The notes below the pieces were generated by a model. The model was not told the origin of the DNA and did no database searches. It saw nothing but the letters and a program-made list of their open reading frames with translations. Positions 16,688 through 25,058 of a stretch of 64,000 nucleotides of DNA are shown one piece after another. The DNA is from Chryseobacterium sp. MEBOG06 (GTDB taxonomy: Bacteria; Bacteroidota; Bacteroidia; Flavobacteriales; Weeksellaceae). The DNA lies in assembly GCF_021869765.1 (NCBI RefSeq), contig NZ_CP084580.1, positions 3,720,001-3,784,000 on the forward strand. The letters run 5' to 3'. Numbering within the stretch: position 1 is the stretch's first letter; each line of letters starts with the position of its first letter. The position numbers and the translations under genes are program-made.

Positions 16688-17272
16688 TTAGTATGGAAGT
16701 GTTGAAGCATCCTCATCAATTTCTTTTCCTTTATCATCAAATAATCTATACAAACGTTTTAATTCAGATAGTAACATTTCTTCAAAAGAACTCCATTGAA
16801 CTTTAGAGGTTGCATCATCAACCGCACAGCAATGAACAATATTAGTGTCCTTATCGATGTATAAAAGAGAACCGTCCCATTGATAACCGCCAATAAAGAA
16901 ATAATTATCTAGAGAGTTTTCTGGTCTTTCATACAGATTTGGTGTTACAAGAGAAAAAGGTTGCCTTGAATTTGCTTTGGGATCACGGGTCAAGTGCCTT
17001 CTAAATCCATCTAAACTAAGAGTAGAAGAGAGAAAATTGCCTCCATTACTATAGTCCATTAAAAAATGCTTATAATTTTCAGGAATTGTAGTGTTTAATT
17101 CTCTTTCAAGAATAACTATTTCCTCTTCTTTAACCTTTGGATAAATTATATTCAGCCAAGCTTCTGGTCCTTTAAATGGTGCTTTACCAATCATTATGGC
17201 TCCATCACTTGAACTATCTAATCCTAAGTTTGAAAACTTATAAATAAATTCATTAATTTCTTTATTATACAT
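16688..17272 (-). CDS. SMI1/KNR4 (SUKH) family immunity protein, copy 2
   Basis: 194 residues, near-identical to 12667-13251 except in the middle (about residues 90-145), where GSYQWDRSRLYIDKD becomes GGYQWDGSLLYIDKD and nearby residues change. The SUKH core is at about 33-75 (VKEEEIVILERELNTTIPEN). Variation confined to the middle, with conserved ends, suggests gene conversion among copies or selection at the toxin-binding face. It sits between a DUF4304 gene and the DUF2185-like gene, all on one strand. Confidence 0.88.
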   Translation of the reverse strand: MYNKEINEFIYKFSNLGLDSSSDGAIMIGKAPFKGPEAWLNIIYPKVKEEEIVILERELNTTIPENYKHFLMDYSNGGNFLSSTLSLDGFRRHLTRDPKANSRQPFSLVTPNLYERPENSLDNYFFIGGYQWDGSLLYIDKDTNIVHCCAVDDATSKVQWSSFEEMLLSELKRLYRLFDDKGKEIDEDASTLPY

Positions 17273-17347
17273 GATTACTATATTTTAGGATCCTTTACTT
17301 CACCCATAGTATTTAAGGCTAATCAACTATAAAACAACTACTATAAA

Positions 17348-17381
17348 ATAGCCTCCAAAGCACTTCTACTTTGGAAGCTAT
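17348..17381 (-). terminator. Hairpin terminator after the DUF4304 gene
   Basis: ATAGCCTCCAAAG pairs with CTTTGGAAGCTAT with one mismatch, 11 bases downstream of the stop, followed by a T-rich stretch on the minus strand. Confidence 0.7.
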
Positions 17382-17392
17382 CTAAATTATTT

Positions 17393-18055
17393 TCAAACCT
17401 GTTTATATCTGTCAGAACCTAATAGCTCTTTAAGCTTATAAAATTCAACCTTGTAATTTTCTTCTGCATCTTCTAATTCTCTTTCATATATTTTTATAAG
17501 TTCATCATAATAAAGATTAGTATTGAGTTTTGCAGCAATTATGGCAATATTTGCTCTTAAAGGATACATATCATTATGTACACACATCTTTTCAGGGTAT
17601 TCATTAAGTAATTCATCAACACGGATTACACTAGAATTATTATCAAAATATGGTAAAATGTCTTCTTCAAGATATTCTGGTATGATTTTAATTAAATGTT
17701 TTACATCTTCATCATTTTCTATTAACCATTCCTTTGCTGGTTTGCTTTTATAATTGGCGGCATCTCCATCATAATCTCTGATTGTCAAAAAATGATTCCC
17801 TAAAGTCAAGTAAGGCCTGGATTTTATTTGAGCAATTGACTTATAAATGGATTCTATTTCTTTTACATGTATTTTAATTTCAGGATCAATAGTTATATTA
17901 TCTTCTTTTTTGTAAAAAAATAATTTAAAGATTTGTTCTACATTATCTTTTTTTCGTACAAACTCTTTTTGTGCTTTTCGATATTGAAAACCACTTTTCT
18001 GAAAACTTTCTAAAACACCATCACTAATTTGCTGTGCTATTTCATTTACTTTCAT
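17393..18055 (-). CDS. DUF4304 domain-containing protein, probable immunity
   Basis: 220 residues. The first 130 fit DUF4304: a helix VNEIAQQISDGVLESFQKSG followed by FQYRKAQKEFVRKKDNVEQI and strands (FKLFFYKKEDNITIDPEIKI). The C-terminal helical part ends in YKLKELLGSDRYKQV. DUF4304 proteins occur among immunity genes and in small-protein islands; the mechanism is unknown. It lies downstream of the cassette-7 toxin/immunity pair. A truncated second copy is at 13372-13487. Confidence 0.75.
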   Translation of the reverse strand: MKVNEIAQQISDGVLESFQKSGFQYRKAQKEFVRKKDNVEQIFKLFFYKKEDNITIDPEIKIHVKEIESIYKSIAQIKSRPYLTLGNHFLTIRDYDGDAANYKSKPAKEWLIENDEDVKHLIKIIPEYLEEDILPYFDNNSSVIRVDELLNEYPEKMCVHNDMYPLRANIAIIAAKLNTNLYYDELIKIYERELEDAEENYKVEFYKLKELLGSDRYKQV

Positions 18056-18114
18056 CCTGTTATTAAAAGAATACTGATTTACTATTTACCCTTATTATTT
18101 TTCCACTCTTGATA

Positions 18115-19455
18115 GCTCATTTTAGCTATTATTACATCAATATTTCAGTTTTTAAATGAACAAAATCTTTTCCCTTTACTTTGTCCAGCTCGTTGAATTC
18201 ATAAACTAGCTCAATTTCACTAATGTACTCAATTACAAATTCCTCTCCTAACTCACCAGTAACGGCAATGTCTCCTATTTGATGAAAATACTCTTTATAA
18301 GGCATATAAAATTGGGGAACTTTTATAACAATATCATAGACATTATCAGGATATTTATAAAGAATATATTTCCATTCGGTTGCATTAAATTGAATCTTTT
18401 CACCATTTATTAATAGATTAAAGATTAGTTTCCATTGTTTAGGAGGCTTAGCAGAATAAAAAATCCAGCCTTCAATTGTAGGCGCTTCATTTATGATAGT
18501 TCTTGAAAGCTCTAATAACTCAGTATCACCCTCTGGAGAAATTGTTAAAAAATTCTTATTTACAATATTATCAAAACCAATTTCCCAAGAGAAATCAGCA
18601 AGCTTTCCAATTTCTTCATCTAAAAGATTTATATATTCAGTTGTAATTTTTTTTGGAGCCAGATATTCTATATTATTTTTAATCCAGCTCCAAAAACTAT
18701 TGATTATCTCTTTTTTCATATTTTTCTTTTGCATTTTTAAAACGTTCTGGATTCATTTCATTTCTTTTATTATCCAATTTATCTATACCGCCTCGTTCAT
18801 CAATGGCTTTTTGTTCTTTATATGCACCTTCCTCTGAATTTTTGGGATCATATTTATCAATAACCTTTGCTTTTTTTCTATCCCTACCATCATCTTGTCC
18901 TCCTCTTTTAGCAGGATCACCTTTTTTAGTTCTACCTACATATGGTATTCCCGATTCAGTTCCATCTTCAGGAACTTCATAAATAACTCCTTTCTTCTCT
19001 GGTTTATCACCTTTCGCTTTCGATTTTGCTTTATCTTGTTCTTTCTTTTCCTCTTTTGCAGAACTTTCACCCTCGCTGTGCAAGACACGATTAGCAACTG
19101 TTATCCCAATCGTAGAAATTGCCTTTAGAGCAATAATCGTATTGTTTATATTGCTATTAACAATCTTGGATATGCCATTATAATTATTAATGGCATTGGT
19201 TTTCGCTTCTTCAGCAACACCTGCACCATATACAGTTGATCCAGCAGCAGCAGCAGTAGGCGGAGCAACACGAAATATTTTCGTTGACACCCATTCCAAC
19301 CCTTCCAGCTCTCTACCATCAACAACCCTATTTTCTGAGAAATTGTAATGCGACTGATAAGCATATTTTTCACTAAGCAGATCTATATTGAAAAACCGTC
19401 CTATTGCAGGATCATAATTTCGCCATTTAAAAGAGCTCCACTTGGTATCCTCCTG
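18115..19455 (-). repeat. 1341-bp direct repeat, copy 2 (toxin + immunity)
   Basis: Second copy of the unit described at 14886-16226. Downstream it is followed by the DUF4304/SMI1 block, whereas copy 1 is followed by the orphan toxin tail and a terminator. Confidence 0.85.
18132..18719 (-). CDS. Unassigned immunity protein, copy 2
   Basis: Residue-for-residue identical to 14903-15490; start ATG 18719 lies inside the toxin 3' end (stop 18697). No family recognised. Keeping two identical copies next to identical toxins points to recent duplication rather than long-standing redundancy. Confidence 0.72.
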   Translation of the reverse strand: MKKEIINSFWSWIKNNIEYLAPKKITTEYINLLDEEIGKLADFSWEIGFDNIVNKNFLTISPEGDTELLELSRTIINEAPTIEGWIFYSAKPPKQWKLIFNLLINGEKIQFNATEWKYILYKYPDNVYDIVIKVPQFYMPYKEYFHQIGDIAVTGELGEEFVIEYISEIELVYEFNELDKVKGKDFVHLKTEILM

Positions 19456-19518
19456 TTTTTCCTGTCCCTGAGTAGAATACCTGTAGTTTTGGGAGATTGA
19501 GTTGGCAAGTACAATACA
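18697..19518 (-). CDS. Rhs cassette 7: Rhs-core fragment + linker A + GIY-YIG/URI-like nuclease toxin (duplicate)
   Basis: Same toxin as cassette 8, with first start-like codon TTG at 19299. The core fragment upstream of 19455 differs from cassette 8 (it reads STQGQ as in the full Rhs gene, against SAQGQ), so only the inner 1.3 kb was duplicated. The toxin tip has GVIYEVPEDGTESGIPYVGR, a basic middle and the YKEQKAIDERGGID end. It is bounded upstream by a perfect GCCAAGTGA hairpin. Silent in place unless transcription reads through. Confidence 0.78.
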   Translation of the reverse strand, partial: CIVLANSISQNYRYSTQGQEKQEDTKWSSFKWRNYDPAIGRFFNIDLLSEKYAYQSHYNFSENRVVDGRELEGLEWVSTKIFRVAPPTAAAAGSTVYGAGVAEEAKTNAINNYNGISKIVNSNINNTIIALKAISTIGITVANRVLHSEGESSAKEEKKEQDKAKSKAKGDKPEKKGVIYEVPEDGTESGIPYVGRTKKGDPAKRGGQDDGRDRKKAKVIDKYDPKNSEEGAYKEQKAIDERGGIDKLDNKRNEMNPERFKNAKEKYEKRDNQ

Positions 19519-19532
19519 ACATTTAACAAAAA

Positions 19533-19558
19533 GCCAAGTGAACTATAAATCACTTGGC
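19533..19558 (-). terminator. Cassette-boundary hairpin terminator
   Basis: GCCAAGTGA (19533-19541) pairs perfectly with TCACTTGGC (19550-19558), with T5 following on the minus strand. It ends the 268-aa immunity unit and is followed by the next Rhs-core fragment within 15 bases. Confidence 0.8.
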
Positions 19559-19625
19559 AATTTTATATTCAAATAAACATTCTATAACATCACTTAAATA
19601 TTAAAAATTAATACTGATTTTATAA

Positions 19626-20432
19626 TCAAAACCCGCTACCATCATAAGACAGTATTTCGATGACTCTATTGTGAGTTTTTTCATATTCTTCGTTTTCTTC
19701 TTTGGTATAATCATCACTATAAATATAGGGAGCAAATGTTTTCTCAAACTTGCCTTTCTTAGCGTCTTTAATATTAATTAAAGCCATTGCACCATCAGCA
19801 TTATCTGTAATAACAATAAAGTTTTTATAGATTAAAATATCATTAAACATTTTGTCAAAATGAATTTCGTCAGGTATGGTTTTTATCACTATTCCTCTCG
19901 TTAATTCTTTCTTAGTGGAAATTTGATTGATAGTTGCTATTAGCTGGAAATAATTTGTGGTAAATTCACAAGTTAAAATAACTTCTATATCAATTTCTTT
20001 AAAGCGTTTCTTTTTATGTATCCATTCATTTTTACAGCCTCCTTTTTTAAATTCGTCAATTAAATTTAATAGCTCATCCAGGGGTATTGGTTTAAATTCG
20101 GAAGCTTTTTTAACCCCTTTTTCTAATATTTCCAAATAGTATCCACAATCTTCTGTCCCCTTGATTTTCTCATAACGTTTCTGGTCAAAAGGTAGATATG
20201 CTTTCAAAACATCGTTTGATTTAATATCAGTCTGTTTTAAGATAGTTTCAGGTAATAATGAAATAGAAATCATATTAAATTCATTGCCTGTATCAAATTT
20301 CACTTTCCTGATTGCTCTTGAAAAATAATTACTTATAAAACGGGTATGAGTTTGAAACTCATATCGAAGCTTGTTATTTTCCTGTTTGTAATAATCATAA
20401 TCTAATCCTATTGCGATATATCTTAATGTCAT
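19626..20432 (-). CDS. 268-residue immunity protein of unknown family, copy 1
   Basis: Starts three bases after the stop of the cassette-6 toxin, so it is inferred to be that toxin's immunity protein. No domain recognised. It has no signal peptide and is Lys/Glu-rich, with a central DIEVILTCEFTTNYFQLIAT strand region and a conserved end PYIYSDDYTKEENEEYEKTH. A close paralogue without an adjacent toxin is at 26839-27645. A terminator follows. Confidence 0.72.
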   Translation of the reverse strand: MTLRYIAIGLDYDYYKQENNKLRYEFQTHTRFISNYFSRAIRKVKFDTGNEFNMISISLLPETILKQTDIKSNDVLKAYLPFDQKRYEKIKGTEDCGYYLEILEKGVKKASEFKPIPLDELLNLIDEFKKGGCKNEWIHKKKRFKEIDIEVILTCEFTTNYFQLIATINQISTKKELTRGIVIKTIPDEIHFDKMFNDILIYKNFIVITDNADGAMALINIKDAKKGKFEKTFAPYIYSDDYTKEENEEYEKTHNRVIEILSYDGSGF

Positions 20433-20435
20433 AAT

Positions 20436-21467
20436 TTATGGTCTTTGATGTTTTTCTTTATCTAACGTTTCTCTGTTGAAATCAGCATTTTCCTTTTCTT
20501 TTCTTAATGCTTTTATTCTTGCGCCTTCTCCTGTGGGTGTTTGGCTAGTTACAACCGCTTTATATCTACCTGGAGAATTTTCATCTCTATTCCATTTGTT
20601 AGCCTGTACATTCCCTTTTCGAGAAGTTCCATTTTGGTTAAGTTTACTTCCACTGATACCTGTTTTTACGACATCATTATTTGCTTTCGTATCCACAACA
20701 TCATAGTTATGCTGAGGCTTCGTACTAAGCTTTGAATTTCCGTGAACTGCTTTGGCAGCATCCTTAATCTCTTCAACAGCTTTTATCGCAGGAGCCTTTC
20801 CTCCTTTTCCCATCAGGGCACCTTTAGGTCCCCCGGCTGCAGCCATTGCTATAGTTGCCAGATCATAAGATCCATTGACTACTTTCTCACCAAAAGATTC
20901 TTTCGGAACGCCCGTTTCCAAAGTAAGAGTTCCGCCCTCAACTTTATATTGATTGCTTATTGCATCGTTGGTAAAAACGTTAACAGTTCTTCCTACTGAA
21001 TTAGCTACCGCAGCTCTTACACTATTGATTCCCCCGTAAATAAGCTCCCCAAATTCTATAGGATCGGATGGAAGGCTGACTTCATTCACTTTTTTAGGCT
21101 CTAATCCTTCCAGTTCTCTGGAGTCAACAACCCTGTTTCCGCTAAAGGCATAGGTTGACCATGTATGATACTGCTCTGCAAGAGGATCTACACTAAAGAA
21201 TCTTCCAAAAGTAGGATCATAATTTCGCCATTTAAAAGAACTCCACTTGGTATCTTCCTGTTTTTCCTGTCCCTGAGCAGAATACCTGTAGTTTTGAGAG
21301 ATTGAACCCGCAGGAACAATGTTCTCATTAAACTCCAATCCAAAAGGATAATAATTCGTTACCCTGTCTATTACAGCATTACCGCCCGCTCCTTTATAAA
21401 AAGACAGCCTTATGTTTCCTAACTGGTCGGTATAATGGTAAATATACTTGTTTTGTATGAAATCATA
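20436..21467 (-). CDS. Rhs cassette 6: longer Rhs-core fragment + linker B + basic C-terminal toxin
   Basis: Carries the longest core fragment: homology to the full Rhs gene extends to about 21470 (YIYHYTDQLGNIRLSFYKG), where a TAA replaces a Tyr codon. The first start-like codon is TTG 21338. After GRELEGLE-equivalent sequence comes linker B (EPKKVNEVSLPSDPIEFGEL, then a small hydrophobic AAAGGPKGALMGKGGKAPA). The tip holds NDVVKTGISGSKLNQNGTSR, NVQANKWNRDE, ALRKEKENADFN and a KEKHQRP end. The KTGIS...R...E pattern hints at a URI-like nuclease, but this is uncertain. Confidence 0.72.
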   Translation of the reverse strand, partial: YDFIQNKYIYHYTDQLGNIRLSFYKGAGGNAVIDRVTNYYPFGLEFNENIVPAGSISQNYRYSAQGQEKQEDTKWSSFKWRNYDPTFGRFFSVDPLAEQYHTWSTYAFSGNRVVDSRELEGLEPKKVNEVSLPSDPIEFGELIYGGINSVRAAVANSVGRTVNVFTNDAISNQYKVEGGTLTLETGVPKESFGEKVVNGSYDLATIAMAAAGGPKGALMGKGGKAPAIKAVEEIKDAAKAVHGNSKLSTKPQHNYDVVDTKANNDVVKTGISGSKLNQNGTSRKGNVQANKWNRDENSPGRYKAVVTSQTPTGEGARIKALRKEKENADFNRETLDKEKHQRP

Positions 21468-21560
21468 TTAACCTTCTATTTTATTGCTGATAAATTCAAG
21501 ATAGTTACTAACTATATTGTAGATTAATCAAAATATATTATATTTAATAAAATTAAATAT

Positions 21561-22154
21561 ATGTCTGAGCAAGCTTCTACAGAAAACAAAGAACTGGTAA
21601 ACTATATAACAAGTATTGTTGGTATTAATAAAATTGTTGATCGCCATTGGGACAAAGGCAAAAAAAATTTTATAGATATCTTCTCATGTGATGACCCAAT
21701 ATATACAAGAATAAAATTTTGTGGTACAATAGGTATTTCAGATTATCCAAATAAAATAGAAATGGAAGATGGTAGCTTTAAGAATATACCAATTGAACTG
21801 CTTATTAGTGGATATAAAGAATTTGATATGTTATCTAATATTCTTTCCACAGCAGGATTTTATATTACCAAAAATGGTTGGGAATGTCAGCCCGGCTCTG
21901 TATTTATGCGAATCGTGGAAATGTATTATGAAACTTCAGAAATGAAACATATCTTGTTTACAACTCCCTTTCTGTGGGCAGATAAATTGGAGCCGTTGAA
22001 CCTTGAAACAAAGACTGTGAATTGGCTTCTATGTATTCCAATTTCTGAAAAAGAACTCGAATACAGAATGGAAAATGGGGCTTCAGCACTGGAAGATGTA
22101 TTTCTAGAAAAAGACATTGACATATTTGATATTAATAGGAAATCAGCCATCTAA
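21561..22154 (+). CDS. Suppressor-of-fused (SUFU) domain protein, probable immunity
   Basis: 197 residues matching the bacterial SUFU family: FKNIPIELLISGYKEFDMLS, an IVEMYYETSEMKHILFTTPF strand pair, and the diagnostic VNWLLCIPISEKELEYRMENGASAL. SUFU-domain proteins are a recognised immunity superfamily of polymorphic toxins. It is the only intact gene on the plus strand within the array, reading away from cassette 6, with its own AT-rich upstream region and a weak hairpin 200 bases downstream. No toxin partner is adjacent. Confidence 0.82.
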   Translation: MSEQASTENKELVNYITSIVGINKIVDRHWDKGKKNFIDIFSCDDPIYTRIKFCGTIGISDYPNKIEMEDGSFKNIPIELLISGYKEFDMLSNILSTAGFYITKNGWECQPGSVFMRIVEMYYETSEMKHILFTTPFLWADKLEPLNLETKTVNWLLCIPISEKELEYRMENGASALEDVFLEKDIDIFDINRKSAI

Positions 22155-22471
22155 TAACTATTATGGTCGATATATGATTATACAACTTTCTTGCCTCTAT
22201 TAATTTTTGATATCGTGATGATACTGCTAGTATTTATTATTGAAATACAAAATTTTCAACCAAACACGCTCATTAATTCAATCTATAAAATAAGATCTTG
22301 TAAAATCCAGAAGAAGACTATAAAAGTTTTAAATATAACACTACTAAAAAGGCAACACCCTGAATTAACAAGGTGTTACTTTTCAAAATAAATAATACTG
22401 ATATAAATCGTCAATACTTTCATAGCAATTCAAAATATATCTGTAATAAAATACTATTTTTTATCAGTGAA
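22155..22471. other. Gap between convergent SUFU and ankyrin genes
   Basis: No gene seen. AT-rich sequence containing one candidate hairpin at 22354-22385. The two flanking genes converge here. Confidence 0.5.
22354..22385 (+). terminator. Weak hairpin, possible terminator of the SUFU gene
   Basis: AACACC (22354-22359) pairs with GGTGTT (22372-22377) and ACTTTTC follows. Short stem and 200 bases from the stop, so tentative. Confidence 0.4.
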
Positions 22472-22942
22472 CTACAATAAAAGAATTGTCTCCATGTTTT
22501 TATCTTCAATTTCTTTACAAAAATCCAGAGGAGACATATTTTTGTTATTCTTTGAGTTTTGATCTGCACCATGCTCTTTCAGTAGCTTCACAACATCATA
22601 ATTCCCTCTTGCATTGAATACCGCTGTCCACAATGGATTATTCCCATAATCATCTTTCTTGTTTATTTCAATACTCCTGTTTTCAAGCAGCTGTCTAGTT
22701 GCGGTTTGACTACGATAAAGGCCACAATAATGCAATGGGGTCATTCCCTCGTTATCTTGAGCATTTACATTAATGTTTATACTCAAAAGATATTTTAACA
22801 CATCATAAGATCCGCTAGAAATAGATTCATGCAAAAGATTTTGCCTTTCTTCATTTTTTAATTGGTTTACATTGTTTGAATTTACTTCTTTTTTCAATTT
22901 TTCAATTTCATTATACCTTACGAATTGAAAACTAGTATTCAA
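22472..22942 (-). CDS. Ankyrin-repeat protein, probable second immunity gene
   Basis: About 156 residues from a TTG at 22942 that overlaps the preceding immunity stop (22932); longer frames to ATG 23017 overlap that gene much more. Three to four ankyrin repeats are visible: NLLHESISSGSYDVLKYLLS, EGMTPLHYCGLYRSQTATRQ, YGNNPLWTAVFNARGNYDVV and MSPLDFCKE. Ankyrin proteins are common among contact-toxin immunity genes. Position behind the Tox-REase cassette 5 and its immunity gene suggests the same role. Confidence 0.75.
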   Translation of the reverse strand: MNTSFQFVRYNEIEKLKKEVNSNNVNQLKNEERQNLLHESISSGSYDVLKYLLSININVNAQDNEGMTPLHYCGLYRSQTATRQLLENRSIEINKKDDYGNNPLWTAVFNARGNYDVVKLLKEHGADQNSKNNKNMSPLDFCKEIEDKNMETILLL

Positions 22943-23300
22943 TATTCTCTTTAACAATATTAACTTTACCATCAATAAATTCATATCTGTAAACCAATTC
23001 ATACCAATCTTTACCATCTGATGTATTTAAAATCATTATGACATTACCTATATCATTTATTTTAGCATCGACGCAAACTGCCCCAAATTCAGTATAATTT
23101 TTTTCAAAATCCTTTATGATAGTAGCTACTAAAAAATTTCTCATTTTGATAGAATCGAACGTCTCATCATAGGTAGCCAGATCAATCCATTCACCATCTT
23201 TAAATATTAATCCAAAGGGAGCAAATTCTTTTAATTCATTTAAAAATTCTTTTGCAGTATTAATAACTTTATTTATTCCTGTTACATATATTTCTGACAT
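22932..23300 (-). CDS. Immunity protein of the Tox-REase toxin, allele 2
   Basis: 122 residues from ATG 23300 (MSEIYVTGINKVINTAKEFL). It is distantly similar to the immunity gene at 34846-35202: both have an N-terminal helix ending ...EFAPFG/EFAPYA, then a strand about twenty residues on, a T/S-DS-K/I pattern and an A-V-C/A-M-D middle. Both follow toxins of the same family, so they are allelic toxin-immunity pairs. Starts 19 bases after the toxin stop. No named family recognised. Confidence 0.75.
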   Translation of the reverse strand: MSEIYVTGINKVINTAKEFLNELKEFAPFGLIFKDGEWIDLATYDETFDSIKMRNFLVATIIKDFEKNYTEFGAVCVDAKINDIGNVIMILNTSDGKDWYELVYRYEFIDGKVNIVKENIEY

Positions 23301-23319
23301 AAAAATATTATTTAAGTTG

Positions 23320-24144
23320 TTATACACAATTAGGGTCTTTAGCACATTTATTTACAGGTATAGGGTTCATTTGTGGTGGTGGTGGTAGATTTACTTTAAG
23401 ATTATCAACTTTAATAGGTGCAATATTATAAGTTTGAATATCTATGCCAGATTTTTTTAACGGTTCTGTTAAAGTTGCTTTTTCATTAATCCTTAAAATC
23501 AACCTCTTACCTTCTACCAAATTATCCTGTAATCTTAATTGTTTTGTAAAGCTTTGTTTTCCTACATTTTTTACTTCAACAGGATTCCCTTCCTTGGTAA
23601 AACCATCAGGTCTTGTTCCACCAGTTTTTCCAGTTTTTGAATCTATAGCCTCAAAATTCTTAGTATTTTTTGTTACTTCTTTCCCTTCCTCATTCATTTT
23701 ACTAATTTGCTCTGTTTCAATTCTTCTTCCTCTATTAAAGTGCTCTTGTTGCGCTTTAGTAATAGTCTCACTCTGCTTAGTTCCTACTTCACCTACCTTA
23801 GTAACTGTCTCAATAATAGTGGGTTTTACGGAAGAATTCTCAATAAGCGGTATGACCCTTGTAACAACACCAAACCATTCCAACCCTTCTAGTTCTCTAC
23901 CATCAACAACTCTGTTTTCCGAGAAGTTATAATGCGATTGATAAGCATACTTTTCACTCAGTGGATCTATACTAAAGAATCTTCCAAAAGTAGGATCGTA
24001 ATTTCGCCATTTAAAAGAGCTCCATTTGGTATCTTCCTGTTTTTCCTGTCCCTGAGTAGAATACCTGTAGTATTTTAATATTGAATTTACAGGAATGACA
24101 TTCTCATTAAACTCAAGCCTGAAAGGATAATGTTTTCTAAACCC
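23320..24144 (-). CDS. Rhs cassette 5: Rhs-core fragment + linker C + Tox-REase-like nuclease, allele 2
   Basis: Begins after a hairpin with core sequence (HYPFRLEFNENVIPVNSILK, then STQGQEKQEDTKWSS); first start-like codon TTG 23883. Linker C starts WFGVVTRVIPLIENSSVKPT. The tip has a PD-(D/E)xK signature, TGGTRPDGFTKEGNPVEVKN, followed by GKQSFTKQLRLQ and ILRIN, matching Tox-REase-7-type restriction-fold toxins. The end is Pro-rich with two Cys (NKCAKDPNCV), like the full Rhs gene's tip, from which it clearly differs in sequence. A dedicated immunity gene follows. Confidence 0.82.
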   Translation of the reverse strand, partial: GFRKHYPFRLEFNENVIPVNSILKYYRYSTQGQEKQEDTKWSSFKWRNYDPTFGRFFSIDPLSEKYAYQSHYNFSENRVVDGRELEGLEWFGVVTRVIPLIENSSVKPTIIETVTKVGEVGTKQSETITKAQQEHFNRGRRIETEQISKMNEEGKEVTKNTKNFEAIDSKTGKTGGTRPDGFTKEGNPVEVKNVGKQSFTKQLRLQDNLVEGKRLILRINEKATLTEPLKKSGIDIQTYNIAPIKVDNLKVNLPPPPQMNPIPVNKCAKDPNCV

Positions 24145-24160
24145 TCAATTTAAGAGGTAA

Positions 24161-24192
24161 AATTTAGGGGATTGAAAGCAATCCCCTAAATT
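24161..24192 (-). terminator. Perfect 14-bp hairpin terminator closing the Imm26 unit
   Basis: AATTTAGGGGATTG (24161-24174) pairs with CAATCCCCTAAATT (24179-24192). The identical element at 31394-31425 occupies the same place behind the other Imm26 gene, directly before a core fragment. Confidence 0.75.
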
Positions 24193-24240
24193 ATTCAATA
24201 AGGAAAAGTATAGTTCCTTTAAAGATTATCATTCAGTATA

Positions 24241-24780
24241 TTATGACTCTAATATTTCCTCTGCAATTTTCACTGATTCTAGGGTTTTCTCATACAAAAT
24301 TTTATCATAATTGTCAGGAATCCATTCCTCTAAACCAAAGTGTGCTCTTAGCGCTTTCTCAAATCGAATAGGTCCAACCTCTGTTTCAAAACTTAATTTA
24401 TCAAATTGACTTTTATTAATATTGGCAATCACATCTCCTTTATAATTAACTAACCGTGCTCCATCGGGATAGTCGTCATTTGGTAAACCTAATTTAAAAC
24501 AGGGCATTGAAACATTCATTAAGTTGTCAGTTCTATTTCCAATTATCTCCCAATCTTTATGATATAGTTTAGCATCATTTGTATATCCTAAAAACAGAAT
24601 ATCTTTTTTAATAATATTCCCTACATCAAAAATATCCGTTGTTAAAGCTTTATAATTAAAGACTATAATTATAAGAGTGTATTTATCCGGTAGTTCAACA
24701 AGCTGTCCAAAACCTGTTTCGTCACTTGTAATTGGTATTGTAAAAATATCACCTTTCGTAATTTTGAATCTTTTAGCCAT
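24241..24780 (-). CDS. Imm26-family immunity protein, copy 1
   Basis: 179 residues from ATG 24780 (MAKRFKITKGDIFTIPITSD). The start of Imm26 proteins is recognisable: a KGDIF.IP strand, a G.GQ.V segment and a YTLIIIVFNYK strand. The first 37 codons of the longer frame upstream are the shadow of the toxin tail. The C terminus (YDKILYEKTLESVKIAEEIL) matches the second copy at 31474-32001, whereas the middle has diverged. Its toxin survives only as a 3' remnant, so this is immunity without toxin. Confidence 0.82.
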   Translation of the reverse strand: MAKRFKITKGDIFTIPITSDETGFGQLVELPDKYTLIIIVFNYKALTTDIFDVGNIIKKDILFLGYTNDAKLYHKDWEIIGNRTDNLMNVSMPCFKLGLPNDDYPDGARLVNYKGDVIANINKSQFDKLSFETEVGPIRFEKALRAHFGLEEWIPDNYDKILYEKTLESVKIAEEILES

Positions 24781-24947
24781 TGTCTGTTGGTTCTTTTGGT
24801 TCTTTTGGTTCTTTTGGTTTCTTAATTTGATTTCTTTTGTTCTGTAATCCTCCGTTAGGATTGGATTTATTAGTTGGTCCTCCTCCTTCATCTATATGTT
24901 TTTGCTCCTTCCTGTCAAGATCTTTTCCCGGCTTGCCTCTATCAATT
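24773..24947 (-). pseudogene. 3' remnant of a GIY-YIG/URI-like toxin
   Basis: Encodes only the toxin tail (DRGKPGKDLDRKEQKHIDEG, then GLQNKRNQIKKPKEP and KEPTDNG), nearly identical to the end of the toxin at 31994-32815. Homology stops abruptly at 24947. Core, linker and catalytic half are missing. It overlaps the Imm26 start by 8 bases as in the intact pair. Confidence 0.8.
24789..24815. repeat. 9-bp tandem repeat (KEP codons), copy in the toxin remnant
   Basis: Three units of GGTTCTTTT, encoding Lys-Glu-Pro triplets at the toxin's C terminus just before the immunity ATG. The same array is at 32010-32036. Confidence 0.7.
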
Positions 24948-25058
24948 GAATCAGACCCTTGTTGTATATATTTTCACACCTGTTTGATTCTAATTAAAGA
25001 AAATATTGGGATAACTGAATCACTAACTTTGTAATGTAACCTATAACTTAGGAAGATT

